Source: a bacterium
GTDB taxonomy: Bacteria; Armatimonadota; Zipacnadia; Zipacnadales; Zipacnadaceae
Length of the DNA stretch: 51,634 nt
NCBI GenBank assembly: GCA_030603495.1
Contig: JAUVXR010000017.1
Span: 1-51,634, forward strand
Reading direction: 5' to 3'
Shown: piece after piece, positions 1-8,027 of the stretch
Layout of the letters: each line of letters begins with the position of its first letter
Numbering within the stretch: the first letter of the stretch is position 1
The notes under the pieces: generated by a model
Database searches by the model: none
The model's input: only the letters and a program-made list of their open reading frames with translations
Told to the model about the DNA's origin: nothing
Made by a program: the position numbers and the translations under genes

Positions 1-44
1 TCTCTGTTTCCTGCACTGATTCCTCCTCTGTGGATCATTTAGCT
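1..44. repeat. Dispersed repeat, copy 1 (about 45 bp)
   Basis: This stretch matches 8541-8585 closely: both begin TCTCTGTTT, share CTGCACT and ATTCCT, and end GGATCATTTAGCT, with only a few substitutions and a 1-base length difference. Similarity stops abruptly on the right in both copies. Copy 2 lies just upstream of a minus-strand lipoprotein gene; copy 1 could hold the same position relative to a gene beyond the left edge, but that cannot be seen. Confidence 0.65.
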
Positions 45-109
45 AACACAACCCGGGATTAGAAGAGTTCTGCCTGCACCGCTGACCCCAATTCTAGCAA
101 ATTCAAGCA

Positions 110-139
110 TTGACTTCTACCTCCTCCCCCCGCTATAAT
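110..139 (+). promoter_or_regulatory. Sigma70-like promoter, rightward
   Basis: TTGACT at 110-115 and TATAAT at 134-139 are separated by 18 bases. The promoter points into the 3' end of the minus-strand ORF 173-1063, so it would make an antisense transcript, and it abuts the terminal-repeat-like motif at 140-156. No plus-strand gene follows. It may belong to a mobile element end. Confidence 0.5.
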
Positions 140-156
140 ACTTTTGCAGCAGTCTC
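140..156. repeat. Terminal-repeat-like motif, 17 bp
   Basis: ACTTTTGCAGCAGTCTC differs at two positions from the right arm of the palindrome at 382-416 (ACTTTCGCAACAGTCTC). Related copies sit at 382-398, 400-416, 3831-3848 and perhaps 7855-7871. The form resembles an insertion sequence end, but no transposase is present in the window. Confidence 0.45.
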
Positions 157-172
157 GACATAGGATGGTCCT

Positions 173-1063
173 TCACAGTTGAAATAGTCTGATTGCATTA
201 TCGCGCAGGATTAGCTGCTTTTCGGTGAGGCTGAGCTCGGCGTGGTCAATGCGGGCGCGCTGCATCGGGGCGAAGTAGCAGGGCGAGTCGCTGCCGTAGA
301 GCAGGCGCTCGGCACCGACCTCCTTTGCCCCCCATTCGACCAGGCCGGGCGTCATATTCATCGCGCTGGAGGTGTCAATAAGAGACTGTTGCGAAAGTAA
401 CTTTCGCAACAGTCTCATCGTGTAGAAATGGTTTTTGGCATCTACCAGTTCAACGCGTAGGTATTGGGGATGTTTGCCGCCCCACATCCGGCTTTCCCAG
501 TCAATCGTGGCCGGAATCTCCACAAAATCCAGAGCTCCCGGCAATACGCGGTTGTGCGGGTGGGCATAGTGCATAAAAAGAGGCGCGCCTGCCCAGACCG
601 AAGCACACTCCGGCAGGATGCGCCCGGGCATCGAACACATCCCATGAGTGAATCCGAGCTTGGCCAGGATGGGATAAGTGTAATCGTTGGCCGAGGCATA
701 GCCCATGGAGAAGCCCTGAGGTGGTTCCCCCATCACTTGGACAAAACGCTCCACCGCTTCCGAGATGATCTTCTCCTGTGTTTCCGGGCCATATAGACCA
801 CAGAACTCAGCATATCCCTGGGCGGCTGGGTGGACATGGAACCCTACTTCGTGTCCCCTCTCGGCTATCTCCCGGTAAAGAGCGCCGTGGGCTTCAATAT
901 CCGTGGGAATGACAAAAAAGGAGCCGCGCCAGCCTTCAGCATCGAGTATCGCAGCTAATCCCTGCGTCGCCCGTTTGCCCAGGGCGGCATCCGCCACCGC
1001 CGGGCCAGTGGCCTCGCAATCGGTACTCAGGTTAAAATAGACGACACTGTCTTCTGCGGTCAT
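173..1063 (-). CDS. Chimeric polysaccharide deacetylase / amidohydrolase-tail ORF (probably non-functional)
   Basis: Residues 1 to about 230 look like a NodB-type polysaccharide deacetylase: an early STDCEAT stretch carries the catalytic-type Asp, and GHEVGFHVHP supplies metal-type histidines. The last 65 or so residues are instead the C-terminal end of an Amidohydro_2 enzyme, with LLYGSDSP and ILRDNAIRLFQL. The two parts join in frame exactly across the perfect palindrome at 382-416, so neither enzyme is complete. The ATG at 1063 is chosen because GAGGAGAG lies a few bases upstream; an open frame continues further upstream without clear homology. I infer two truncated genes fused by an element-mediated deletion, or an assembly join. 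Confidence 0.7.
   Translation of the reverse strand: MTAEDSVVYFNLSTDCEATGPAVADAALGKRATQGLAAILDAEGWRGSFFVIPTDIEAHGALYREIAERGHEVGFHVHPAAQGYAEFCGLYGPETQEKIISEAVERFVQVMGEPPQGFSMGYASANDYTYPILAKLGFTHGMCSMPGRILPECASVWAGAPLFMHYAHPHNRVLPGALDFVEIPATIDWESRMWGGKHPQYLRVELVDAKNHFYTMRLLRKLLSQQSLIDTSSAMNMTPGLVEWGAKEVGAERLLYGSDSPCYFAPMQRARIDHAELSLTEKQLILRDNAIRLFQL
382..416. repeat. Perfect 35-bp palindrome at a gene-fusion junction
   Basis: Arms GAGACTGTTGCGAAAGT (382-398) and its exact reverse complement (400-416) are separated by one base. It is translated through in the minus frame as part of the chimeric ORF. Two abutted terminal inverted repeats of one element family would look like this; an assembly artefact joining two element ends is an alternative. 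Confidence 0.8.
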
Positions 1064-1257
1064 GAAGCTCTCCTCGCCCAGATCCACATGCCCAAATAGC
1101 TCGAAGAGACAGCGGCGGGCTTTCTGATCCGTTTGACAGCGTACTATGGGGCTGTTGAAATCACCCTGCTTGTGCCGCAAACTAAACCGGCGGTCATAGT
1201 AGGCGCAGGGAAAGTTGTGTGGATTTCGAGCCAGTTCATCATGGTCTGCCCACCCGG

Positions 1258-2586
1258 CTAGACCCCAAAACCCAGGTACCGCAGCGTATCTGCCACGTCT
1301 TCCTGCTCAATTAGTTCCCGCACTTCTTGCGCCGTCTTTCTCTCAGAGGGCAAGGGTTGGTCGTCGGTGAGCATTCTGAATAGCATACGCGCGCAGACAG
1401 TGGCATTGGCCTGGAGCCACTCGGGAGCGATCTTGTCATCGGTGTCCTCAGTGGTGTGACTCCAAGGCAGATAAGGCCCCACGTAGCTGGCTGGGCGGGC
1501 CGCCGGGATGCCCTCAAGCATGAACGGCAGGTAATCGCTGGACATACAGAAGAAGTTGCGTACATCTACCTCGCTGTCCAGATCAAGGAGCGCATCTTCA
1601 ATGTAGTCACGCATCTCAGGGGCCCACATGACGGCCACGCCTCGGGCCGTATCGTCAAAAAGACTATCCAAGTTAAGAACAAATCTAATCCGGTTCAAGT
1701 CCTCAGCGTGAGCGCGCACATACTCCTTGCTACCCAAAAAACCGCACTCCTCGCCGGTGTAGGCAATGATGCGCAAGTTGCGGACAAAACTGTCCTTATA
1801 GGGAGCCAGAGCGCGGGCAGCCTCAGTGAGGGTGACTACACCCGTGATGTTATCAAACGCACTGGGCGCGATGTGGGACCCATCCAGATGGGCACTCAGG
1901 ATGATGGTTTCGTCAGCGGGCCGGCCGCAGCCCATCTCACCTATCAGATTCACGCACTCAGCTTCTGTGGAGCGTCCTGCCGCTTCTAGTCGCACTCGTG
2001 CGTACTGCTTCTTAGCCAACTCCTCCAGTTCGGCCGCCTCCTTTCCCGGCAGGCTGAGCACGGGAATGGATACCGAACGGTACATCCACTCGTTGACCGG
2101 CAACTCCGGATGCCTGCTGGCTACCAGCACCCCGGCAGCTTCCTTCTGCTCGAGGAGGCTGATTCTCTTCTGAATAGGTTCCCAGTTGCCGCCGCCACTG
2201 AGCTCGTGGCTCTTTACCAGCACAATGGCGCCGCGGATCTGGTCACCGAGACGGTCCAACTCCTCGCTGCTGGCATCCCCCGCCCAAATCACCGGTGCCT
2301 CAACCGTGCCCGACCCGCTGTAAACGTACTGCATGCTGGCATACGAGCGCTGAACTGGAGCCTGCAACTCCACGACTGAGTCAACTTGTTCCCAGGCATT
2401 CACCGGAACTGGCTCGGTATGCACGTCCTCGGCGCCGAATCCTCGCCACTCCGCGGCCAATAATTGGGCCGCCTCCCGCATCCCCGGCGATCCAGCCGGG
2501 TGTAGCCCTACTTCTCGGCACACAGTGCTCATAAGCTGTCGCCCGTCAAATCGTACCCGCAAATCGGTTCTCTTGGCTTCACCCAT
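1258..2586 (-). CDS. M28-family zinc aminopeptidase with PA-domain insert
   Basis: A 442-residue protein of the M28 peptidase family. Residues about 55-215 form a protease-associated-like insert and about 215-420 form the catalytic domain. Visible candidate metal ligands are H233 (SAHLDGS), D245 (AFDNITG), the E279-E280 pair (TGEECGFLG), D307 (NLDSL) and H377 (WSHTTED), so the two-zinc site looks intact. AGGAGGCTTCTG directly before the ATG is a strong ribosome binding site and fixes the start. No signal peptide is evident, so it probably works in the cytoplasm on short peptides. It lies upstream of the chimeric ORF on the same strand, with the acetyltransferase gene further upstream. Substrate cannot be deduced. 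Confidence 0.9.
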   Translation of the reverse strand: MGEAKRTDLRVRFDGRQLMSTVCREVGLHPAGSPGMREAAQLLAAEWRGFGAEDVHTEPVPVNAWEQVDSVVELQAPVQRSYASMQYVYSGSGTVEAPVIWAGDASSEELDRLGDQIRGAIVLVKSHELSGGGNWEPIQKRISLLEQKEAAGVLVASRHPELPVNEWMYRSVSIPVLSLPGKEAAELEELAKKQYARVRLEAAGRSTEAECVNLIGEMGCGRPADETIILSAHLDGSHIAPSAFDNITGVVTLTEAARALAPYKDSFVRNLRIIAYTGEECGFLGSKEYVRAHAEDLNRIRFVLNLDSLFDDTARGVAVMWAPEMRDYIEDALLDLDSEVDVRNFFCMSSDYLPFMLEGIPAARPASYVGPYLPWSHTTEDTDDKIAPEWLQANATVCARMLFRMLTDDQPLPSERKTAQEVRELIEQEDVADTLRYLGFGV

Positions 2587-2783
2587 CAGAAGCCTCCTGT
2601 GACGTAAGCTGCGCTCACCCGATATCTGCTCTCTACCTATGTTTCCTGGCGGTCCTGCTCAATTCCTGCCCGTTTGATACGGGAAATGCGGGGTATGGGA
2701 GGACTGGACAGTCTGCCCTTCTGTCGTGCTTGATGGTAATGCTGCGCATCACCATCTGTATCTGCCAGCACTCACCGGGCCAA

Positions 2784-3659
2784 TCAACTCGGCATGACCA
2801 GCTTCATTTCGTCTATAACACACCACAAGCCGAGCGGCGAGAGAACAATCTTGCCAAAGTCGAGCGGGGTGAAGTAATCGGGCTTGCCTTCGGGGGTTTG
2901 GAAGATGTTGGGGTCCTTTTCCGCCTCCGCTTGGCCCAAGTCGACCAGATCCCGCATGGCGAAGCGCCGTGCGGCGCAGTTTCCAATGGCGGCCATGCCC
3001 ACCAAGTCACGTTCTTCAAGCATTCTGCCTAGGCGATTGAAATCGGGGCCGCGTGAACCGCTGTAGGTGTGGGGCTGGTAGTCGGTGATGGGTTGCTCGA
3101 CGACGGAACCGTCCTTGCACCTGAGCTTTACCTGCAGATCAATGGTGTGCCGATAGGGAACATCGCAAACCCATTCAGCAAAATGGTGACTAGTAGAGTT
3201 TTGGTAGGTCAAGCCCAGTAGAAGCACCTGGGTATCCAAAGCCAACATCACCCCGAAAGACGAGCGCAGATCAAAGACTGACAACGCGGGATCAATTTCG
3301 GTAATCACTCGGGCTCTGCGACCAACGGCAGCAAAGCTATGGCGAAAAGCAGTGCTCCTCAGAGCATCCGGACGTAAGCGGACCGTCTCGGTAATAATGC
3401 CCATCTCAGATGGGTCATTGACAGGGTCAATGATGGGATCTTCCTCGGCTTCGTGGACAAAAGTAAAGGTCGGCACGACCAGCGTCCCGCGCTCACCGAG
3501 CACTTCAAGCAGGGCGGCCACCACTGTTTCGGCACCGCCGTCAATGTGTCCGAACGTCCGCATGGCGGAATGAACGAGCACTACGTCGCCTGACTCCAGG
3601 CCTGTCTCACGCAGTCCTCGAACGATTTCGTCTCGCGACAGCCCTCCTATAAAGTCCAT
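2784..3659 (-). CDS. AAC(3)-family N-acetyltransferase
   Basis: A 291-residue member of the aminoglycoside 3-N-acetyltransferase (YokD-like) fold family. Diagnostic stretches are HSAMRTFGHIDGG, GTLVVPTFTF, and LLLGLTYQNSTSHHFAEW with the family's usual histidine-glutamate region. The family transfers acetyl from acetyl-CoA to amino groups. Chromosomal members in environmental bacteria often are not antibiotic resistance genes, and nothing here points to resistance. I start at the ATG at 3659, preceded by AAGGTGAG at good spacing; a longer frame reaches 3854 but runs through the repeat-like motif at 3831 and has no family similarity. The peptidase gene follows on the same strand after about 200 bases. 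Confidence 0.85.
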   Translation of the reverse strand: MDFIGGLSRDEIVRGLRETGLESGDVVLVHSAMRTFGHIDGGAETVVAALLEVLGERGTLVVPTFTFVHEAEEDPIIDPVNDPSEMGIITETVRLRPDALRSTAFRHSFAAVGRRARVITEIDPALSVFDLRSSFGVMLALDTQVLLLGLTYQNSTSHHFAEWVCDVPYRHTIDLQVKLRCKDGSVVEQPITDYQPHTYSGSRGPDFNRLGRMLEERDLVGMAAIGNCAARRFAMRDLVDLGQAEAEKDPNIFQTPEGKPDYFTPLDFGKIVLSPLGLWCVIDEMKLVMPS

Positions 3660-4177
3660 CGCTTGCTCACCTTCTTCCGACTCACGGTGGTAAGTGTTAT
3701 GTGCCGATGCCGCACCCTCCAACCTACTTCTCACACTTGATTCAGAGTCGATATTGAATAGAGAAAGAGTTCTTTGCGAACGACTGCATGTGTTGCGCTG
3801 TATTGCGTCATTACCAGGCTCCTTCCAATTGAGGCTGTTGCAAAAAGTACCCATATATTATGGGAGAGGAGGCTTGATGTCAAGAAGATGGTGTGCTGAT
3901 ACCCGTACTATTGTTCGCCGTGTACATAGGAAACTCCTCCCGGTCTGCTCCACTTCCGCATGACACTTCGCAGCCCTCGGCAGCCCGCACACATATCCTG
4001 AAAGCCCCCTTAAGGCGAACCGCTGCTTCCGGCGCTGGCTCCTGATAGTGCTCCGGCTAGCGTAAGTCTCTGAAGAATAACTGGTACCACTTTGGGGCAG
4101 GGGAGATCATTATGTCACGAGCGTAGAACTGGTTTGCAGTGGTACTGGCATCTACACAGACATAGGGAGGTAAGGCG
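3660..4177. other. Divergent intergenic region
   Basis: About 518 bases between divergent genes with no supportable coding sequence. It holds the repeat-like motif at 3831-3848, a small perfect hairpin CCCATA-TAT-TATGGG at 3850-3864, and an 8-bp inverted pair GTACCACT (4084-4091) / AGTGGTAC (4138-4145) just before the symporter gene. I see no convincing -35/-10 pair. Confidence 0.5.
3831..3848. repeat. Terminal-repeat-like motif, 18 bp
   Basis: GAGGCTGTTGCAAAAAGT matches the left arm of the 382-416 palindrome apart from two substitutions and one inserted base. It is intergenic, so codon bias does not explain it. If it is an element end, the element body would extend rightward, but no transposase is found before 4178. 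Confidence 0.45.
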
Positions 4178-5713
4178 ATGAAACCGGGTCTTTACGGGCT
4201 AGACATTGCGATAGTGGCCGTGTATTTGATCGTGGTGGTCGGTAAAGGCTGGCTTCTGGGTCGCGGGCAAAAGAACATCGACGACTATTTCCTGGCGGGC
4301 CGACGTATGGGCTGGTTTCCGGTAGGTATATCGCTGATAGCCAGCCTGTTCTCCGCGATAAGCTACTTGGGGGACCCCACAGAAGGATTTCTTCATGACC
4401 TCAAGTACCTTGGCGTTTACTTTACTTATCCTCCCATGGCCCTCGTAGTCGCAGTGATATTCCTCCCCTTCTTCTATAACCTGCGACTCTACACCGCATA
4501 CGAGTACCTCCAGAAACGATTCAATCTGCCCCTGAGACTCCTGGCCAGCGCTTTTTTCATTCTATGGCGTCTGGGATGGATGGCCATGGTACTGTATGCG
4601 CCATCTCTGGCTTTGTCAGAATTCTTGGGCCTTGACTGGCGCATTTCGGTGCTGCTGACCGGCCTCGGCTCCACCATATACACAGTCATGGGCGGCATGA
4701 CCGCGGTTATCTGGACTGACGTCATACAGTTCTTTGTGCTTGTCTCGGGGATGATTGCTGTGATCGTTACTTGCATCATGGGCGTTGACGGCGGCTTCGG
4801 GCGCATCTGGAACATGGCCCGGGCAGCAGGGAAACTTCGCGTATTTGATTTTCGCCTGGATCCCAGGATTCGTTTGACTACCTGGGGCTTGCTATTCGGC
4901 GGCTTTGCCAAGAGCCTCAGCGCGTATGGTGTTGACCAGGTCGCCGTGCAGAGATACCTCACTACCGCCAACTTGCGCGAAAGCATCCGTGCTCTGGTGC
5001 TCAATGCCGTGGCTGTCGTAGTCGTCCTGCCTTGGACTTTCCTGGCGGGAACCATGATATGGGCTTTCTATCAGGCGCATCCTGAGATGATAGCCGGTTT
5101 TGACATGAGCCGTCCTGACCGAATCCTGCCGTTCTTCGTAGTCCAGAATCTGCCCATGGGTCTTCGCGGGCTGCTGATCGCCGCGCTCTTTGCAGCCACC
5201 ATGTCCTCAGTAGATTCGGGCATAAACACGCTGAGCACGGCAACTCTTATGGACTGGTTCCACGGACTTGGCAAGGTGAAGAAGGGTAGCAATCTGCTGG
5301 CTCAGGCCCGTGCCTGGACTATATTCTGGGGCTTGGTTACCACCGGTCTGGCGATCCTAATCGGCTACGCCGGGAAAACGCTCGTGGAGCTGGGCAATAC
5401 CATCGGGGGGCTTTTCGGCGGTCCATTGCTCGGGATATTCCTGCTGGGCATGCTCACTTGCCGCGCCAACTCTCCGGGTGTGCTGTTGGGCGCGCTGTTC
5501 GGCTTTGCCTTTTCCCTATTCTTGGCCAACGTCACCGAAGTGAGCTTCATGTACTACGGCTTGGCCGGGTGCATTGTCACCATGGTGATAGGATGGGCCG
5601 CGAGTCATCTGAGTTCCGCGCCCCCACCTGAGAAGACCGAGAATCTTGTCTATGAACACAAGAAAGTCAGCCGTGTGTACTCGAGAGTACGGGAGCAGGA
5701 CGATTCTGCGTAA
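4178..5713 (+). CDS. Sodium:solute symporter (SSS family)
   Basis: A 511-residue integral membrane protein with about 13 hydrophobic segments, typical in length for the SSS (PutP/SGLT) family. Family marks are DYFLAGRRMGWFPVG near the first helices, GGMTAVIWTDVIQFFVL, and the AALFAATMSSVDSGINTLSTA stretch around residue 340-360 that contributes to the sodium site. It should import a small organic solute such as a sugar, carboxylate or amino acid using the sodium gradient; the sequence does not tell which. GGGAGGTAAGGCG before the ATG is a strong ribosome binding site. The tail after the last helix is charged and cytoplasmic. The stop TAATG overlaps a short downstream frame. Confidence 0.93.
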   Translation: MKPGLYGLDIAIVAVYLIVVVGKGWLLGRGQKNIDDYFLAGRRMGWFPVGISLIASLFSAISYLGDPTEGFLHDLKYLGVYFTYPPMALVVAVIFLPFFYNLRLYTAYEYLQKRFNLPLRLLASAFFILWRLGWMAMVLYAPSLALSEFLGLDWRISVLLTGLGSTIYTVMGGMTAVIWTDVIQFFVLVSGMIAVIVTCIMGVDGGFGRIWNMARAAGKLRVFDFRLDPRIRLTTWGLLFGGFAKSLSAYGVDQVAVQRYLTTANLRESIRALVLNAVAVVVVLPWTFLAGTMIWAFYQAHPEMIAGFDMSRPDRILPFFVVQNLPMGLRGLLIAALFAATMSSVDSGINTLSTATLMDWFHGLGKVKKGSNLLAQARAWTIFWGLVTTGLAILIGYAGKTLVELGNTIGGLFGGPLLGIFLLGMLTCRANSPGVLLGALFGFAFSLFLANVTEVSFMYYGLAGCIVTMVIGWAASHLSSAPPPEKTENLVYEHKKVSRVYSRVREQDDSA

Positions 5714-5877
5714 TGCGCCAGATTCGACCCCTAATCAAGCAACTGTCCACAGAGCAGATAGGCCAAGTCAGGGATGTCACAGAGCATGTCCTGGCAAGAG
5801 CGGGCCTGAAGGGTTGCACTCGGAGCTGCGTCGAAGGCTGGCAGTTGGGCCACAAGCGAATCCGGCGGCTGTGCTGA
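5713..5877 (+). CDS. Small ORF overlapping the symporter stop (doubtful)
   Basis: A 54-residue frame begins at the ATG inside TAATG, the symporter stop, an arrangement compatible with translational coupling. It starts MRQIRPLIKQLSTEQ and ends KRIRRLC. The same reading frame continues past its TGA into the hydrolase-like remnant at 5878-6216, so it may be the upstream part of that decayed gene rather than a gene of its own. I recognise no family. Confidence 0.2.
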   Translation: MRQIRPLIKQLSTEQIGQVRDVTEHVLARAGLKGCTRSCVEGWQLGHKRIRRLC

Positions 5878-6216
5878 CAAGTCCTGAAAAGCGCCGCGCG
5901 CGGTGTCATGTACCGGTCCCTGAAGCGGCTGATGAAAGACGGATGGAATCGGAGCTATCTCGAGCAGGTTGAGTGCTGGGAGAACCTCACGGAGGTCGTC
6001 GGCGAGCTTAACGAACTGATGCCGCTGCTGATCTCCACCGAGCCAGAGATGTTGCAGGCCAGTAATCACGTCCAAGTTCTAATCAAGAGCGATGGCCCCG
6101 ATACATACGTAATCTGTGCCAGCTACGAACGCGGGGCGGACAGCACGGTAATCGGAGCGCCCGGATTCGACAGAGGCGCGGCGCACACGATACACGCCCA
6201 CGCGCTATGCGGGTGA
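5878..6216 (+). pseudogene. Remnant of a hydrolase-like protein, C-terminal part
   Basis: The open frame encodes roughly 110 residues, including ARGVMYRSLKR, WENLTEVVGELNELMPLL and DTYVICASYERG. This pattern looks like the last barrel strand plus C-terminal beta domain of large glycosidase-like proteins: a GARGI-type strand, a helix ending in E-L-x-x-L-x-P, then a beta sandwich. The expected several hundred upstream residues are absent and a TGA separates it from 5713-5877. I infer a decayed gene end; the precise family is uncertain. Confidence 0.4.
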
Positions 6217-6311
6217 AAGCTCGACTGCCAGGAGAAGCCTCTCGTCACCCGGCCTCATCCCCCGCACCCGGACGTCACCAGTTGCCCCGATCTGCGGAAG
6301 CGGCATCCCAG

Positions 6312-6431
6312 CTACATGTGCAGGCTGCCGTCTACGCAGATCACCTGACCCGTGATGTAGGCAGCGTGGTCCGAGGCGAGGAAGGTCGCCAGGCCGGCCA
6401 CTTGGCCTTGGACGGATACATCATAGTCCAT
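6312..6431 (-). pseudogene. Short-chain dehydrogenase remnant (C-terminus only)
   Basis: Thirty-nine codons end in ATFLASDHAAYITGQ followed by VICVDGSLHM and a stop. This is the hallmark C-terminus of SDR enzymes (FLASD..ayiTGq...vDGG). The Rossmann fold and the YxxxK active site are missing. It is a leftover of a roughly 250-residue gene. Confidence 0.75.
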
Positions 6432-6480
6432 GGCTGGGGAGACCCATCACTGGAGACGACCGGTAGCCCGACTACGAGCA

Positions 6481-7824
6481 TCACCCCTCTTTGACATCCT
6501 CTTCGTTCAATCCGTCGGTATCAGGCTCTACATAGCGCCCAAACCACTCCTCCATCATCCCTCGGAGCTCCTCGGCACGGGCGGTGTCGGCAGCATCGTC
6601 GGCCAGGTTGACCCGCTCGTCGGGATCATTCACCAGGTCGTACAGCTCGTGCGGGCCGTCGGCATAGCGGTGCACGTACTTCCACTGCTCGGTGCGAATC
6701 ATCCGCACCGGCCCGTACTCATCGTAGACCGCGACCATCTCGCGCCCCGGCACGTCTTCGCCGTGTAGCGCGCGTGCGAAGCTGCTGCCGGGGAGATTGC
6801 GGCCCTCGGGCAACGGCAGGTCGAGATAGTCCAGCAACGTGGGGAAGAAGTCATACGCGCTGAACATCCCGCTCTCGGTACGTGCGGTGGGTATGATGCC
6901 CGGGTGGCTGAAGACAAGCGGCACGCGGACGGAGTTCTCGTACATATTGCGCGGATGGGTGCCGTTACCCTTTCCCCAGAAGCCGTGGTGGCCGCAGCTA
7001 AAGCCATTGTCGCTGGCGAAGACAATCAGCGTATCCTGGCGCAGGCCCAGCTCCTCCACCCGGTCAATGATCCGCCCCAGGTTGTTATCCATAGCCGTCA
7101 CCGCCGCGAAGTAGCCCTTAAGCATCTCGCGGTTGCCCAGGCAGCGGTCGGTCAGCGAGATCGCCCACGGGTGGCGCAGCTCCTGCGGGCAGCTGTCGAA
7201 CGGGCAGTCATCGTAGGAGTCCACGATATCCTGGGGATGGCCGGTCCACGGTGAGTGCGGCGCGGTATAATGAACGCTCAGGTAGAAGGGTGACTCGTCC
7301 CCGTGATGGACGTCAATGAACCCCAGCGCCTCATCGGTGATGACGTCGGTGATGTAGCCGGGCTCGTTGATGAGCTGGCCCTCGCGGATCATCGGCGCAT
7401 CGTTGTAGGGCCCGCCGCCGCTCTGGTGGACGTACCAGAAATCAAAACTGTGCTGCGGGTGGCGGCTGTCGCCCATGTGCCACTTACCGCTGATCCCGCA
7501 CTTGTAGCCGTGCTCGGCCATTATGTCGGTATAGCCGACCTCGCCAGCCAGAAACTGCTTGGCCTCGGGGCCGACGTTCTCTTCATTGATCCACTGGTGA
7601 ATACTGTGCTGGGAATTGATGCGCCCGGTCAGGAAGGTTGCCCGACTGGGCGAGCAGACCGGACAGGCCACAAAGAAGCGCTCAAAGCGCGTCCCGGTGT
7701 CGGCCAGGCGGTCAATACTGGGCGTGCGGATCTCGTCGTTGCCGTAGCACCCCGCCGCCCACGGCCCCTGATCATCAGTGAGCACGAAGACCACGTTGGG
7801 TCTGGGGACGTTCTCGTCGGCCAT
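6481..7824 (-). CDS. Type I (formylglycine) sulfatase
   Basis: A 447-residue alkaline-phosphatase-superfamily sulfatase. The N-terminus has NVVFVLTDDQG with the metal-binding Asp pair at 17-18, and C57 sits in CSPSRATFLTGR, the signature cysteine converted to formylglycine. GKWHMGD and ASDNGFSCGHHG are further active-site blocks. It would hydrolyse sulfate esters, probably of sulfated glycans, and needs a maturase (FGE or anSME) that is not in this window. I use the ATG at 7824 (AAAGGGATC upstream), which starts the family-like sequence; a longer frame to 7908 runs into the restriction-modification remnant. No signal peptide is visible, so cytoplasmic action is likely. Confidence 0.93.
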   Translation of the reverse strand: MADENVPRPNVVFVLTDDQGPWAAGCYGNDEIRTPSIDRLADTGTRFERFFVACPVCSPSRATFLTGRINSQHSIHQWINEENVGPEAKQFLAGEVGYTDIMAEHGYKCGISGKWHMGDSRHPQHSFDFWYVHQSGGGPYNDAPMIREGQLINEPGYITDVITDEALGFIDVHHGDESPFYLSVHYTAPHSPWTGHPQDIVDSYDDCPFDSCPQELRHPWAISLTDRCLGNREMLKGYFAAVTAMDNNLGRIIDRVEELGLRQDTLIVFASDNGFSCGHHGFWGKGNGTHPRNMYENSVRVPLVFSHPGIIPTARTESGMFSAYDFFPTLLDYLDLPLPEGRNLPGSSFARALHGEDVPGREMVAVYDEYGPVRMIRTEQWKYVHRYADGPHELYDLVNDPDERVNLADDAADTARAEELRGMMEEWFGRYVEPDTDGLNEEDVKEG

Positions 7825-7841
7825 CGTTGAAGATCCCTTTC

Positions 7842-7972
7842 TCAGTCGGTTGGCTCTTGCGCAACAGTCTCCTCGACAATAGCAATGTCTTCGTCGGCCA
7901 GCGAGCAAAGCTCATAGACCAGCTCATCAATGGCCTGGTCGGTGGCGGCGATCTGGCGCTGGAGGCGTACTT
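7842..7972 (-). pseudogene. Restriction-modification enzyme remnant (Eco57I/BREX-type C-terminus)
   Basis: This minus-strand frame ends LQRQIAATDQAIDELVYEL, CSLADEDIAIVEE, then a stop. It closely follows the C-terminal consensus of type IIG/Eco57I-like DNA methyltransferase-nucleases (atDreIDalVYeLYgLteeEiaiVE). A TAA precedes it and no methylase motifs are found upstream, so only about the last 40 residues remain. The sulfatase gene begins just downstream. It suggests a former defence gene at this locus. Confidence 0.7.
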
Positions 7973-8027
7973 ACCCTCCTTGATTGATTCACTGTTCCGC
8001 AGTGTCCCGATGAAAGTGGGCGCTTGG

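Noticed and set aside
2784-3659. Aminoglycoside resistance gene
   Set aside because: The fold family is right, but many chromosomal members do not modify antibiotics and no resistance context is present.
7855-7871. A fifth copy of the terminal-repeat-like motif (15 of 17 matches)
   Set aside because: It is inside the restriction-modification remnant and encodes E-T-V-A-Q, a context like the pyrC chance match, so I did not count it as a repeat.
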